64,000 nt of DNA from Ophiocordyceps camponoti-saundersi (nom. inval.) (lineage: Eukaryota; Ascomycota; Sordariomycetes; Hypocreales; Ophiocordycipitaceae), in NCBI GenBank assembly GCA_003339415.1, contig PDHQ01000002.1:188159-252158 (forward strand), written 5' to 3'. The notes below the pieces were generated by a model. That model saw only the letters and a program-made list of their open reading frames with translations. It did not search any database and was not told the origin of the DNA. Both the position numbers and the translations under genes were made by a program. Below are positions 22,053 through 34,621 of the stretch, piece after piece (within the stretch, counting starts at the first letter, position 1; each line of letters opens with the position of its first letter).

Positions 22053-24211
22053 ATGAGTCCTGCAATCGCCGTCAAGTCACCACATGGTCCGTCCCCCGTT
22101 GGGGGGCCTATGCCCGAGCGGCTCCGGAGGCCGAATCAACCGGCTGGCAGAGCGGTCTACCCAACCGTTCGTCCTCGCCGTTACGTGCCTGCGACGGAGT
22201 CACCTCCTCCGATGATGCTCAAGCGGCCCAAGAAGATTTCCCGAAACGGAAAGGAACAAGGCGACGTTCTCGCCCCGGCGGCGGTCGAAAGACGCGAGGG
22301 CCCGAGGCCGACTTACAAGACGCAGAAGACGGCCGTCCAGACGGCGAAGAGCAGGGTCAGGCCGGGTGTACCCTTCGCCTCGCTGCCGGACGAGGTGCTT
22401 GAGGTCGTGACCGACATGCTGAAGGAGCTGCATCTTGGTCCCCAGAGCGAGAGCTGCGCAACGTGCTGGATGCGTGACCTCTGCAGCCTCAGTCTCTGTA
22501 ACCGCAAGCTGTCGAGGATTGCGCGTCGCGCGCTGTAAGTCAAATCTCCTTTCTCTTCTCTTTAACAAACAAGAGAGCTGAGCAGCTGGAAAAACAAAGA
22601 TATCAAGACATTCGTATCGACGGTCCGGACGCTCCAGTCCGTAAGAGGAGAGCCCGAACGACGGCCGCTCAGGGGTGTCGGATGACGCTGCTGCGACAGA
22701 CGCTACGGGCCAACCCGGACGCTGCCGGATTGGTTCGCTCGCTCAAGGTGCCTCGGCTGGACGCCCTCATGACGATGACGCCACCGGCGCAGTACGAGGA
22801 TCTCGTCGTGTCGCTCGTCATGGCCTGTCCCAACCTCGAGCGGCTCTCCGGCCCTGTTTTCAGCTACGGATCACCTCTCCAAGGAGGTCTGTTCCACGCG
22901 CTGGCGACGCGGAGCAACCTGAGGGACGTAGGCTGGCTCCTCGAACCGGTAGCTGCCGACGGTCCTTCGCCTCCGCGCCAGCGTGGTCAGGGGCTCGCCT
23001 TCGTCGAACAGCATCGCAACTGGACGAGGCTGAGCAGCCTGTCGATTCACTGCCTTTCGGGGGCGCCCCTGGCATCGACCGGCAAGTTCGTGACGGCAAC
23101 GCTCAAGACCCTGCCCGCCATCCAGCACCTTCATCTGTCGTGCCTGCCGGCGTCGACCTTTGACGACGAGTCCCTGCTGGCCCTGCCGCGGCTCAAGAGT
23201 CTGACGCTCTCGGGCATGACCGGCATCAGCTCCGGCGGCCTCTCGTCTTTCTCCTCCAGGCCCAACAGCAGCTCCCTGCGTAAGCTGCACCTGCGCCACA
23301 CGCCGCTGACGTCGCTTCCGGCCCTGGCCCGCCTGCTCTCCAACCTGGGACAGCTCGTCTCCTTCGCCCTCGTCCAAGAGACGCCGCCACTGATGCCGGA
23401 CAGCGACTCGTTCGTCCTCTGCATGATGCCCTACCTCGCCTCCGCCAGCCTGGCCTCCCTCCACTGGGACATGACCGGCAGTCTCATAGGCGGCAAGGCC
23501 CAGGAGGAGGGTGCCGGCGGGGTCAGCGCGGCGGACGACATGCTGGCCCGCAGCATCCAGGCCGGCGGCTTCCCCGGCCTGAGGAGGCTGAGGACCCCCA
23601 ACGACCCCAGCGGCTTGTTCCAGGGCCTCTGCCGACCGATCGAAAGGGCGGATCTTCCCGAAGACCGCATCCGCAGCCTAGCGAAGGCGTCCTCGTCGTC
23701 GAGCGCGCCCACCTCGCCCACGAAGAAGGGACTGCTCCTCGTCAAGACGCGATCCCTCCCAGTCATGAACAGCAGCGCGACTCGGCCCAGCACGAACCTC
23801 CTCGAGGCCCGGCTCCAAGCCCAGTCTAGGATAGAGAGCGCAAGGGGGGCCGGACACCGCTTCAGGGTAGAGGTGGAGAACGAAGCCGGCCGGCTGGTCG
23901 ACTCGTTCGGTCTCGGAGGCTACGTCGGCACCGTCGGAAGCCGGATCCGCTATCACCTCCTACCGGACAGGTGCTCCTCCGACGAAAGGGGGGGCCTAGT
24001 CGACGTCCCGGACCTCTTCTTCTCGTCCTGCGCAACCTCATCAGCGCACGCTCAAACCTGCGACGGGAGTTGGAATCGTCCCGTCCCATCATCATCTTCT
24101 TCTTCTACTACTTCTACTTCTTCACCCTCCTCAACAGACGAAGGGAGAGATGGAGAGAGGTCATGGTGGCATACGAGGAGACGTCGTTGGACGAGAGTTT
24201 CCCTCGATTAA
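22053..24211 (+). CDS. F-box protein, likely SCF substrate receptor
   Basis: Two exons, 22053-22534 and 22600-24211, join at CT|A with a 65-nt intron, giving 697 aa. The start is the ATG in ACGAAATGAGT. A basic, Pro-rich N-terminus is followed by an F-box from about residue 107 (FASLPDEVLEVVTDML... LCSLSLCNRKLSRIARRAL), which would bind Skp1 and place the protein in an SCF ubiquitin ligase. The middle has leucine-rich stretches (LVVSLVMACPNLERL, LKTLPAIQHLHLSCLP, LPRLKSLTLSGMTGI, SLRKLHLRHTPLTSLPALARLL) that look like irregular LRRs for substrate binding. The C-terminal third is polar and Ser-rich, ending in the Ser/Thr run near 24090-24130. The substrate is unknown. Confidence 0.83.
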
Positions 24212-24962
24212 TTGATTGAAAAAAAAAAAGAAGAACCCACTGTCTTTGTGGGGAGGGGAAAATACGGCGGCGGGTCCGGTCGTTTAATACGATGATGACG
24301 ATGCATGAATTTTCCAGAAAAAAGGGGGTGGGATGGATGAATGGGTAAGAGGGTTGCTAATGCTAATAATAGATCTACCCTTTTTGAGATGGGCTGTCGA
24401 TTCTCCACCTACCTTTATAGCCATTCATTAATTCATTAATTCATTTCATTGATAACCTAATAGTAATAGTAATAGTAATAGATAGCTTCTCAACTTCTAA
24501 TAACCAACATCCTAAACATGCACAAAATAGTAGACGATATATGTATGTATATACGGACATGCAGAGAGAAAATCGCCGTCATGCTTGACAAGACGCCCAA
24601 CGCCCACGACAGGTGGCACGTTTCCTTCTAAGAAGCTAACCTATATATGTGTGTGACTCAGTTTTCTTTATACAAGATTGTCTCTCCCTTCCTCTCCCTT
24701 CCCTTCCCTCCCTCCTCCCCAAGACAGTCCAGTCGGTTACATGCACGTCATTACCATCGTCGTCCCAAGTCCCTTGTCCGAAAATACGAAGCAGAGATAT
24801 CCCTTCCTTGGTTTGTTATGCAAAGATAAAATCAGATGTCACCTTTTTCTCTCCCTCCCTTGCTTTCTCTCAATGCCGTCAGTTCCTTCTCTCTTCCTCT
24901 TCCTCTCCTTTCCATATATCGTAACATGCAGTGTGAGTGTATGTAGTTCGTTTCTCCTTCTC
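24212..24962. other. convergent intergenic region
   Basis: About 750 nt of AT-rich 3' sequence between the F-box gene (plus) and the large conserved gene (minus). It holds ATTCATTA repeats (about 24423-24450), TAATAG repeats (about 24461-24482) and CT-rich tracts near 24680-24720. I see no gene; open frames here are low-complexity shadows. Confidence 0.55.
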
Positions 24963-27943
24963 TCAAAAGAATCGGGACTTCTTGGGCTTGACCTCTGCCT
25001 TCTGAGATCCCAGAATGTCGTCAAAGGTGGCGCCCGAAATCAAGGCCGTCGTAGAGTGCGGCGTGGCGCTGCGCGGGTAAGCGGCCAGATTACCCGTCGA
25101 CACGCTCCGGAAGCCGACGTGGCTGCTCATGGGACGCGGCCCGACCGAGCTGCTCCGGTTGTGACTGCCAAAGAGGTTGGGTGGCTCCATCGGTAGCGGC
25201 TCGAGGCCGAGGGCGACGCTGGACCGCCATGCCTGGTGCGTTCGGTCCAGGCCCGGTGATAGGTTTCGGGGCCGGAGCGAGGCGGCGGCGAGGGCCGGCG
25301 GCGGCGACGGCGTAGCCGAGACCGACGAAGAGGGCGCACGATGAGGTCCGTAGTTGAGGCCGTCGCTGAAGACGCGGCGTGGCGGGCCCAGAGGCGACGG
25401 AACACGCTCTTCGGGAATCGGAGCCGTAGTGCTATCCTTGGCCTCCCAAGCCTGAGCCATTACCCAGCAGTGACTGCGGTGATAGGTTGCCTCGACGCTG
25501 AACATGACGGCGTCGGCCGAGAGCTCTACCAGGCGCCCGCTGCCGCCCGAGACCTCGTACCACATCTTGCGCACTTGTTTGTCCTCCACCCAGGGCGGGC
25601 TTCCCATCGGCGGCTGGCAGAGGAAGTACTCGACCCCTTCGGTGTAGTGCAGGTCCGGCGCGTCAACGACGAGCATCGGCAGCGACTGCAGGACGACGTA
25701 GAGGAAGATCCAGTAGCCGATGCGCTGATCAGCCAGGTCCTGGTTCACCTTGCCTCTGCCCTCGCGCATCTCAAAGTCCTTGAAGAGCTCTAGGAAGGGG
25801 AGCTTGACCGTCTGCAGGTCGTAGTTGTATGCCTTGTTGAGTATGAGGAGCAGCTCGTGGCTCTTGACCCTCCTCTCGAACCGGCTCTGGTCCTTGGCGG
25901 ATAGCGAGTTGAAGTTCTCGTGGATGGCCGTCATCGACGGCAGTTGCGGCAGATCGAATGGTATGGGCGGCAGCACCGGCGGCTTCGACCGGTCGAACTC
26001 GGAGAGGATGTTTCGGAGAGCCGACGTGGTCATCCGGTCGGCCGCGTCCGAGATGGCGGGCACCTCGTCAATGATCCTAGTCGTCATGCGGGTGCGATCG
26101 ACGAGGAGGTCGTAGAGGGCGCACATGTCGGTATAGAGGGCCTTGAGGACCAGCCGGTTCAGACCGCTCTCGGCGAACGGATTCTTCTTGCTGCTAGCTT
26201 TGGGAGGCCAACTGCCAAAAGCGTGCTTGTAGTAGCCGAGGGTGAACTGGCGCATCTTATAGAACGAGTTCCTCCAGACCTTGAAGCGAACCTGCCGCAG
26301 CTCCGGAAAGGACGACGAGTTGGCGATACCGGCGAAGAGGGACGGAAACTCAAACTGCTCCAGATGCTCGTTGACGTTGTGCTGCCGGTTGACGAGGTCC
26401 AAATGCGCTCGCTCAAGCCTCTCGCGCGTGTGAGGCGAGACTTGGGCGAACAGCGGTAGCCGGAGATCCATGATGGCCGTGTACTTGCCCGCGGCATGGG
26501 CAAAGGCCTCGTTGTAGAGATCCAGGTTGCGCATCCGCTCGCCGAGGATGAGAGCCTCGACCGTCTTCTCGCGGCTGTGACGGCAGTCGGCCAAACCCAG
26601 CTGGTCCGAGTAGAATCCGAAGCTGAGATTGACGGCCTCACCGAACGACTCGTCGCCGATGCCGGAGAAGGCAAACTCCTGTAGAAGGTCCGCAATCTCA
26701 AGGAGGGCAAGGAACATGGACGGCCTGGATTTGGTGCCGACCAGGGGCTGGCCAGTGAGGAAGGCGAACAGGTTTCTGTAGGCGATGAGGCGGTCTAGCT
26801 CCGAGTCGGAACCCTCTCCGGGCGCGGATAGATGGCCGCCGGAAGCCGTCGGGGGCGCGGTGGGAAGATACAGGCGCATGCAGCTCGGCGAGTCGGGGGT
26901 CAGGGGAGAAACCGGAGGCGACGAACCTCGGAGGCCATCGTTGTAAGGCTGGCCGGGGATCCCCGGGCCGTAAATGACATTTTCGAGGTCGGATTGGATG
27001 AGCTCGCTGAAGACGTAAGAGCCGCTGGTAGTGAACTCGGGCACCTTGAACGACGGACCGCAGCCACTACCCCTAGGATAAAGGTAAACCAAGACGGTAC
27101 CATTTTCATTCCAGAGCTCGGGAACCTGATTAGTGTCAGCGAATGTGCCACGAGGTCTGGATCGGCAGAGGGTGTCTCGACCTTTTCGCCCTTCTGCAGG
27201 AATGACGTGTTGTACTCAGCCGGGATGGGGTCATCAGACATGACCCAGGCGTACGACTTTTTGCGTTTGGCGACATCCTTTGAGTGGGAGCGAGACCGTC
27301 CGGCGCCGGGAAACCAACTCTTGCGAATCCTACCCCTCGAAGGGCTCTGGCTTTTCGGGGACCTCGAGGAGGGCTTGTGTGACGGGGGCGGAGTGACGCA
27401 CAGGCCGGGAGCATCGGGGGACGCCACGGCGGCGGGTTGAGCCGAGAAGCTCCGACGGCCCCTGATGCCAGTGACGGGGGAGATTGGGGGCGGCATGGTG
27501 TCCGGTGACGGCTCGTAGATGAGCGGCTGGTGATGGAGAGAGACGCTCCTTCGCCTGAGTTGCGAGAGGCCTTTTTGCAGCCTCCCAGGGCGTGGGGAGT
27601 GATCAGGGAGGGAGGGCTTGGCGACCGAGTTCCTGCGCGTGGCCGTCTCGGCGGGCTTGGACTCGGGCGACGCAGTGGTGGACGACGGGGTCTGAGCCTT
27701 GTCGAGGCTTGAAAGAGAGAAGTTGGGGACGTCGGACGGAGCGGTCGAGCTCTGACGGAGGCTTAAGCTGGACGGCGAATCCATATCCTGAGTCTTGACC
27801 GAGGCATCACTCGGGGGGCGAGAAGGTAGGGCTGACATCTCTGGCGAGCTGCGGGAGACGGGAGACACGTCGGATTGCGACCTCGGCGCGGGTGGCGGCT
27901 TGCGACGGAGGACGCGCGGCTGAGGATCTGCTATAGAGGACAT
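24963..27943 (-). CDS. large conserved fungal protein, DUF8004-like
   Basis: Two exons (27943-27182 and 27125-24963) give 974 aa. The 56-nt intron has a CTGAC branch site and AATCAG acceptor but a weak donor, GTCGAG; it is needed because the two frames differ, and it restores the smooth sequence QKGEKVPELWNENGTVLVYL. The N-terminal 250 residues are Ser/Pro/Arg-rich and disordered. From about residue 250 the protein is conserved: VLVYLYPRGSGCGPSFKVPE, then DRLIAYRNLFAFLTGQPLVG, SFGEAVNLSFGFYSDQLGLADCRHSREKTVEALILGERM and RFKVWRNSFYKMRQFTLGYYKHAFGSWPPKA-type segments. The C-terminus is again disordered. From memory this matches the fungal family listed as DUF8004; no function is known. A start at 28048 would add 35 residues. 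Confidence 0.78.
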
Positions 27944-28179
27944 GAGCGGAGGAAGAATCGAATAGACGCGAGAACCCCAGATACGGGATCTGCTCCGCGG
28001 CCGGGACGAGGCCTCGTGGCATGTCGACATGGCGGAAACGTCTGGCATGTCGAAGAGTCGTGGGGAAGAGAGAGAAAGGGAAGGAGGATTTCATGGTATG
28101 ATGGGGACTTACTGGAGGTCATATTGGGCAACATGACCGTCGGCATCACTAGCCGCAGCTGGGAGACGGTGAGGGTCCC

Positions 28180-28181
<2 letters not shown>

Positions 28182-28215
<34 letters not shown>

Positions 28216-28317
28216 GAACCAGCCGCGAACCCAACAAACCGGAGAACGGGAGACGCACCCCAGCAAAACGCGAAGCAAGNNNNNNNNNNGGGGGAGAGGG
28301 GGGGGGGGGGCGCGGGG

Positions 28318-28368
<51 letters not shown>
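28182..28368. repeat. poly-G tracts flanking a 10-N assembly gap
   Basis: Runs of G of about 30 nt (28182-28213) and about 37 nt (28331-28367) flank ten N at 28280-28289. The sequence next to the gap is almost pure G. The true length and content here are unreliable. Confidence 0.9.
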
Positions 28369-28369
<1 letters not shown>

Positions 28370-28480
28370 AGAGGGGGGTGAAAAGGGGGTGGTAGTATTA
28401 AGCCGGCGACCAGGCCAAGCAAGTCCGACGCATGAGAGCGGAGTTAGTAGCGAAGAGCAAAGGAAGCAAAGCGCAGAGAG

Positions 28481-28512
<32 letters not shown>

Positions 28513-29334
28513 TTAGAGAAGAAGCGTGAGAGAGAGGCGCGTAAGATTAGGGAGGGGGGGAAGAGAAGAAGAGCGCTAGGGCTAGGGGCAGGTGAGATGC
28601 ACAGCTGGGCCCCCGGCTCAGGGGCGGAAAGAAGGAAAGAAGAAAAAGACAAGAAAGAGAGAGAGAGAAGGAGCGAAGGAGTGAAGGATGGGTTTCCCCT
28701 GCTTGTTGGGCAAGATTCATTCCTGGTACAGGCGCGGTAGGGGCTGAGTAGCGGGGAGAGCGGCGCATGGCGCACAGAGCACAGCTAGAGGTACGGAACG
28801 GCGACTCGCCGGTGACTGGCCTGAGTGCGGTGCAAGACAGGGCGCGAGACGGGGGGGGGGGGGGGGGTGTGAGAGCATCGCGTTGCAATGCCCCCCCCCT
28901 CCCCTGTTGCGCCTCTGGATATCACATTGTGAATACTTGCCAGTAGCCGTACGATACATATGAATAGCCATATGCTGTGCTTGCATACATATGTATGTAC
29001 GCCTACATATCGTACAGTATGTTGCATACTCCGTGCCCGACAGAGGCTTATAAATGTGCTGTCAGGGTACTACTGTCTGACGAGGCCGTTGCGCATCATC
29101 ATCATCATCATCATCGATGACAATACTCCCGTATGCTGCACACATGTATGTACATACATACAAGCAAAATGTGCAACTATTATTAGTATGTACATAGGCA
29201 GATAGATTGCCTCTTCCCCCCTCCCACCCCTGGTAGTCTTATTAGGACCAGAGGCTCAGACTACAACTTACTAGGGCTGGGAGGGGATCCACGGCTAAAA
29301 CTGCGGACCATGCGTCATGTGGAGCAAGCAAGCC

Positions 29335-30767
29335 TACGGATACCCTTGCCTGCTACCCAGTTCAGTACGGATACATGCGATGTGTGTGTGTGTGCGGCAA
29401 ACCAGTTATTGATCCTGTACAGTGTTTCAAACATCATCATCATCATCATCACCATCATCATCTGTTAACATTCACGGGCACACATGTATGTATGCACGCC
29501 GTCTACCAAGACAAGACCCAGCCCGTGTCCATCAACCCAGAAACAGACAGAGGAGCAGAAACATGGTAAATCTTGTTCCCTCCCGTTGGTCCATCTTCCC
29601 AGAAAAAGCGATGCCAAGAAAGACGGCATACATACGAACAGAGCACAGCCATTATCGACGGCATGCATGAGAGTACGTACGTACGTCCTACGGATACTAA
29701 TACTACATACACCCAGCACATGCCACTACTGCAATCAACGGGAGAGCATGCATGTACATGTGTGGTATCCGTATGCAAATGCCATACCAAGCAATAGCAT
29801 ATGCCGGAGCAAGAAAGAAGAAAGAAGGGAAAAAAGGAAAGAAAAGAAAAGAAAGAAAAGAAACGGTCATCTGATAAACAACCGTCTCTCTCAATACATA
29901 CATATGCATACTCCATACATACACACATGCGTGCGGCAGCGCGGCTACATGACCCCAAAAACAACCCAGCAAGCGCCCGTACCTGCATACATACTCATAC
30001 TGCTACGCGTATCCGTACACGATATTATGTACATACATGATACTCCTTACACCGGCCACGTCCACAGAGGGTGAGATGAGCACCTCATCGCTGCTATTTA
30101 TAATATCTACTCTCACGTGAGAGGCACCACGCATAAAGTACCTAATACCAGGTATATAATAATCTCCCTGCGCCTCCGTGATATTTCCCTTATATCAAGC
30201 AACCACCTACCTATCCAGTCTCTCAGCCTAATCATCACCTCGGCCATTGTTTTAGAAGACTTTCTTTCTTTCCCAAGCTCAACCTCAACTCACCTCTTCC
30301 TTTCCCCCCCCCCAAAAAAAAACAAAACGGATGCCTCGGTCCCACTGAATCCCTCAGGGGGTTCCGGTTGATTGATCGTCTATCGGCCGAGTCGGCTAGC
30401 TGCGTTCCCGGCTGCGGGACTAGTGTTCCATTCCTTTCCCTCCCTACGAACCCTTTTTTTAAACCCCCCCCCCCTCTCTCTGTCTTCCCCTTTCCCGAAC
30501 CTCGATCAACTCTCCACCCAAAATTTTAAATCTGAGAAGGTGTCTTGGCACAACTCACAGCATGCATGTGTACTACATATGCATGTATCCGTACATACAG
30601 CTTCTTCGAGAAATCCTGGCCTTGGCTTCTTCTTCTAGCATTCTGACTCGTGCTCTTCCAAGGCAAGCTGAGCAGGTCCACCCCGTTGCTCCGGCAAAGA
30701 AGAAATCGATCATCTCCTCCATGCGATGTGGGAAATAGGCAGGTAAATCGTATATACATACGGATAC
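29335..30767. repeat. cluster of seven TACGGATAC / GTATCCGTA 9-mers
   Basis: Exact copies start at 29335, 29366, 29689 and 30759 on the plus strand, and at 29765, 30009 and 30585 as the complement. They are embedded in TACA/TGTA-rich DNA. Five further copies lie elsewhere between genes (11207, 36816, 48485, 61542, 63800). Confidence 0.7.
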
Positions 30768-31790
30768 ATATGGATGTGCCATGTTATTGTATGTATGTAA
30801 GTAGGGAGTAGGGATACAGAAACAGGCAAAAGCCACGCAAGGCACGGCCCTCCACTGCACGGGCATGGGTGGCCCTTAACCCCCCCCCCCCCTCTCCCTC
30901 CCTTGTTGACGTCCGTTCAAGGCAGCCCGTAATGCGTCCTTGGTCTGTTCGCTTGTCAAGATCCTCCCTTGGCTTTGCATTTTTTCCTCCCGAGCCGAAG
31001 CCTATCCCGGGGGCGCGGCATCGGCGTCTGATTGCCCCACTCCGATCCGAGCCCCACCATACCCACCCATTTTCCCACCCCGCATCAGCCGGTTCCGTCC
31101 GTCCGTTTTCCGGGCCCTTTGCTTCCCCGGGTTTTTCTTCGGCGGCGCAGAACATTGCTCGGCAATCAAAGACGTTTATATGTGTATAAGCTCAATCAGG
31201 GATCGTCAGCTTCCCTCTCATCCACTGACAGCTGTATCGCACGACCGTAAGACGGTTGAAAGTCGTCTTCTTGCCCTTTACTCTGCGCAGGAGAGCCGCT
31301 GTGCGCTCTTATCCTCGACATGCCGAGGGAATACTAAGCTGAGAGAAGGAAAGGCAAGATCCGCTCTTCATAGTGATCTACACTCCATCATAACCTCTTT
31401 TTTAACACCACTGGCTTCTTCTCAACCGTCTGTCTCTCCCACCGTCATCATTGGCAGAAGCCAAAGGACAAGCAGTGGCGGATGAGACGGCGGTAGCAAT
31501 TGAGTCCATGAAGAATGAAACAAGGTAGTTTTTACATGCAGAATCACACATTGAAACATACTACCCTGACATCTACGTAGAAACAAGTCGTGTATGTATG
31601 TAAATCGTGACGGCCTCCATAACCATCCCTCCTCGACTTACAACTCACTCACCCACCCACCCACCCGTTCCATCCCAACACAACCCAAACCCAATCCATC
31701 AGAGTAAACAAGAACAATAGACAAACTTCCAATCCCTACCGAATCCCCGAGAAAGAAAAAAGCCCATCATCTCCATCCCACCTCTCCATC

Positions 31791-31821
<31 letters not shown>

Positions 31822-32303
31822 TTATCCACGCCCTACGCCGCGCTGCAGAAAACCCGGCAGCACAGCATGACACGTCCGAAAAAAAAAATAATCGAACCAA
31901 TGGCAAAGCTGACAGCTCCGGGAGCCGCTCTCGACCAATCATGATCCTTACCTTCACCCGAAATCGCCATCCCGCGTCTTGTAAACTGACGATGTAATGC
32001 ATGACAATAGACAGCATACGTAGAGAGATGCAGAGCCTCCCATGGGAGAGAGAGACAGAGAGAGAAAGGAGGGAGCATTATATTTTTTATTTTCTCTTGG
32101 TTGTTCGGGCAAAGTCCCAAGAAACCCGATAAATCTTACACAAAGACATTGGGCATCTTCACCTTATTGCACTTCTAACGAAGCAACACGCCCCCCCCCC
32201 CCAGGCCGGGTTCGATTCGCCGAAGCAGCCATCCTTTCCACCCCCCTTCCCAAGGTCCCACCACATCCCGTGACTACTTACACGCGGGAACAGCATATTA
32301 GCC

Positions 32304-34335
32304 ATGGACGGCCCAGACAAACATAACCCCCGGTTGGACGACTTGCTCTTTGACAGGTTCTTTGACTGGCCTGCCTTCTGTCGTTCCCGCTGTCAGTCCC
32401 TGGATCATCATATACCTAGCCCCCATGCCCTGGAGGACCTGTCTAGTCTCGTCACCGGACTCCCCCCCTCCTCTCCCCTCCCCTCCCTGCTCGATCATCG
32501 CCTCTCCCTCGACGAGCTCGACGCAGATCTCGACCTCGTCAGGATGACGTCCCGAGACGAGGCCGTTGCCAGGTCTGACCTCTCCGTCCAGACGACGCCC
32601 GAGCTCGTTCAGGGTGGCAGCACCTCTCCGTCCGATCACTCTGGTTCCCTGCTCTCGGACCGTGCCGACGAGTCCCATCACCGCCCGCGCGTCACCCTTC
32701 GCGAGGCTCAGGCCCATGACGACGAATGGACCTATCCGCAGACTGATGCCGCCAAGGCCGTCAGCGGCTATCCGCCTCATATCCACGTCCACGCCGAAGG
32801 GCCCGCTGCCGGTCAGAAGCGCCGCCGCTCGCTCAATGACCCGGAGAAGACGGCCGATGTCCGTAAGACCGGAGCCTGTCTGCCTTGCCGGGTGACCAAG
32901 ACCCGCGTGAGTCCGAAAGACCCCCTCTGCCGCTGGCTCTCGAGAGCTTCGAGTGTTGACGATCCTCAGTGCCACGAGAATGGCGTCTGCCCTGCATGCA
33001 GAAAGGTGTTCCCGAAGCTATCTCACCTCGTTTGCACGCGCAAGACGCCCGCCTCGGCCTGGCCAATCTTCACCAAGGGTCCAGGTACGTTCTTGTCCAT
33101 CCAATTCGTCTCCAACGTCATGTTGATCCCTCACCCCTTCAAAGACGTGTGGTCCAAGACGGCCCGACAAGAGGAGAAGTTGTGCTCGTGCTCCAGGAAG
33201 CACATCGGAATGCCAAAGAAGATCTCCATCTATCTCACGTCCGACACCTCCTCGCCTCCCCTGCTGGCCACGGTGCAGCCCTACACGTCCAATGACAACC
33301 CGGGAGAGGCTGCCATCCTCAACAAGGCCGACTTTCCGCGCGAACATGTGCCGAGCCACGAGAAGCTGCAGAACTGGGTCGAGGATCAGATCAGGAGGGA
33401 ACAGAGACCCGATTTCCCCCAGACGCTGCAGAGGTTCCTGCTTGCCTACGCTCGAGGCGGCCGCAGTCTTCCAAAGGTATGGAAGCACCATGGCAAAGGA
33501 CCGCCAGGACCGTAGCTGACCGCGTAATCACAGCATGAGCTCGTGGAAAACGTCCACAAGATGAATTGCTTCTTCAGGATCTGGAGGACGTCGTCTTTCT
33601 CCTGTCGAGATCCCACCAACAAGATGGCCAACCTTCCCCTTTCGGTGCAGGCACGGCTGAGGAACATTGCTCGAGAGGCGCTCAAGTCGTTCGAGTACAA
33701 GGTGCTCAGGGCGCTGGACGACTGTCTCGGCCAGCATGCTCAGCCCAAGTCGTCGGAGAAGATGGCCGTCTGGGCCAGTCTTTGGCAGCTGATTCTCATG
33801 TACCGCGACCTCTTGAACGCATTCGAGGCTAGGAGCAAGCACCCATTCGAGGACCAGCAAGCTGGTGAGTATCGGGTGTGGACCAATCGAGGAAGCCCAA
33901 GTTGAAGCTAACAACCCTGGATAGCCGAGTCGTTCAGGTTCCACCACCGACAGCTAGCCGATACCTACTTTCCTCTCATGGCCATCTTCTATCATTACCA
34001 GTTCCGGAACAAGAAGAGCTTGGAGGAGGTGTCTCTCGACTTTCTCGATGGCTGGAAGGTCCCTGGCCTGATGCCGCAGCAGAAGACGGAGATCCGTCAA
34101 CTCGGCCAACAGCTGCTGGGTGATGCCCGCAAGAACATGTGTAAGTACAGCCTTCGTTTTCCAGCGACAGATTGATGATCTTGACTGCTGACGGTCAGCA
34201 GTCCAAGCTCTCGAGGCATCGGAGGAGAAGAACGACTATATCCTGTACAAGCTCGTGGTCGAGAATGAGCTGAAGAGATTGAACGCTCGGAAGCGTACAC
34301 GTAAGGATGGGGCCAAGGTCGGCACCAAAGCATGA
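32304..34335 (+). CDS. Zn2Cys6 zinc-cluster transcription regulator
   Basis: Six exons join in frame: 32304-32906, 32970-33084, 33145-33476, 33534-33864, 33925-34140 and 34202-34335 (576 aa). The N-terminus is acidic, Ser-rich and probably disordered; QKRRRS just before the cluster is a likely nuclear localisation signal. The zinc cluster is Cys192-x2-Cys195-x6-Cys202-x5-Cys208-x2-Cys211-x11-Cys223. The first intron falls exactly between Arg201 and Cys202. The last spacer of 11 is longer than the usual 6-8. The C-terminal half is helical (ALRALDDCLGQ-like and WASLWQLILMYRDLLNAFE) with no textbook fungal_trans motif. It is expected to bind DNA in the nucleus; the targets are unknown. The last intron has a CAGCAG acceptor that could give either SerVal or Phe before QALEAS. 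Confidence 0.87.
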
Positions 34336-34621
34336 GACACACCTGATGGCAAGAAACACACTTGATTACCTACCGGCAACAAGCAACAACAACAATGACA
34401 TCAACAACGACGGTAATGACAACGACTGTAACGAAAACGGCAACGACAGCAACGATAACGACAGTATCAAAGGAAGAAAAAGGGGGGCAAAAAAGAAGAA
34501 GGTGGAGGAGAAAGGGGAGGGGAGAAAGAAACCATGATCAACACTGCCCAAGTAACATGGCAGTCTTTCCTGAGCATTGTTCTCTTTCTCACCGCCTGGG
34601 AAGTCTCGATTCTTGAGCTCA

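Larger units (their letters stand above)
27944..32303. other. long gene-poor, low-complexity region
   Basis: About 4.3 kb without a recognisable gene. It has poly-G tracts, an N gap, (GA)n, ATC/CAT repeats (29095-29116 and about 29431-29461), TACA/TGTA repeats and seven copies of TACGGATAC between 29.3 and 30.8 kb. Open frames here are repeat-coded (poly-Pro, poly-Gly, His runs) and I do not accept any as a gene. It must hold the leader of the upstream minus gene and the promoter of the Zn2Cys6 gene. Confidence 0.6.

Noticed and set aside
29095..29461. CAT/ATC arrays as a CRISPR or other structured array
   Set aside because: They are plain trinucleotide microsatellites without unique spacers, in a eukaryotic genome.
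28432..31485. Many open frames of 60-196 codons in the gene-poor region
   Set aside because: They are coded by microsatellites and homopolymers, have no family resemblance, lack plausible splice partners, and occur on both strands alike.
32200..32225. tRNA B-box-like GGTTCGATTC
   Set aside because: The flanking bases do not form a T-stem and there is no matching A-box or acceptor stem upstream, only a poly-C run.
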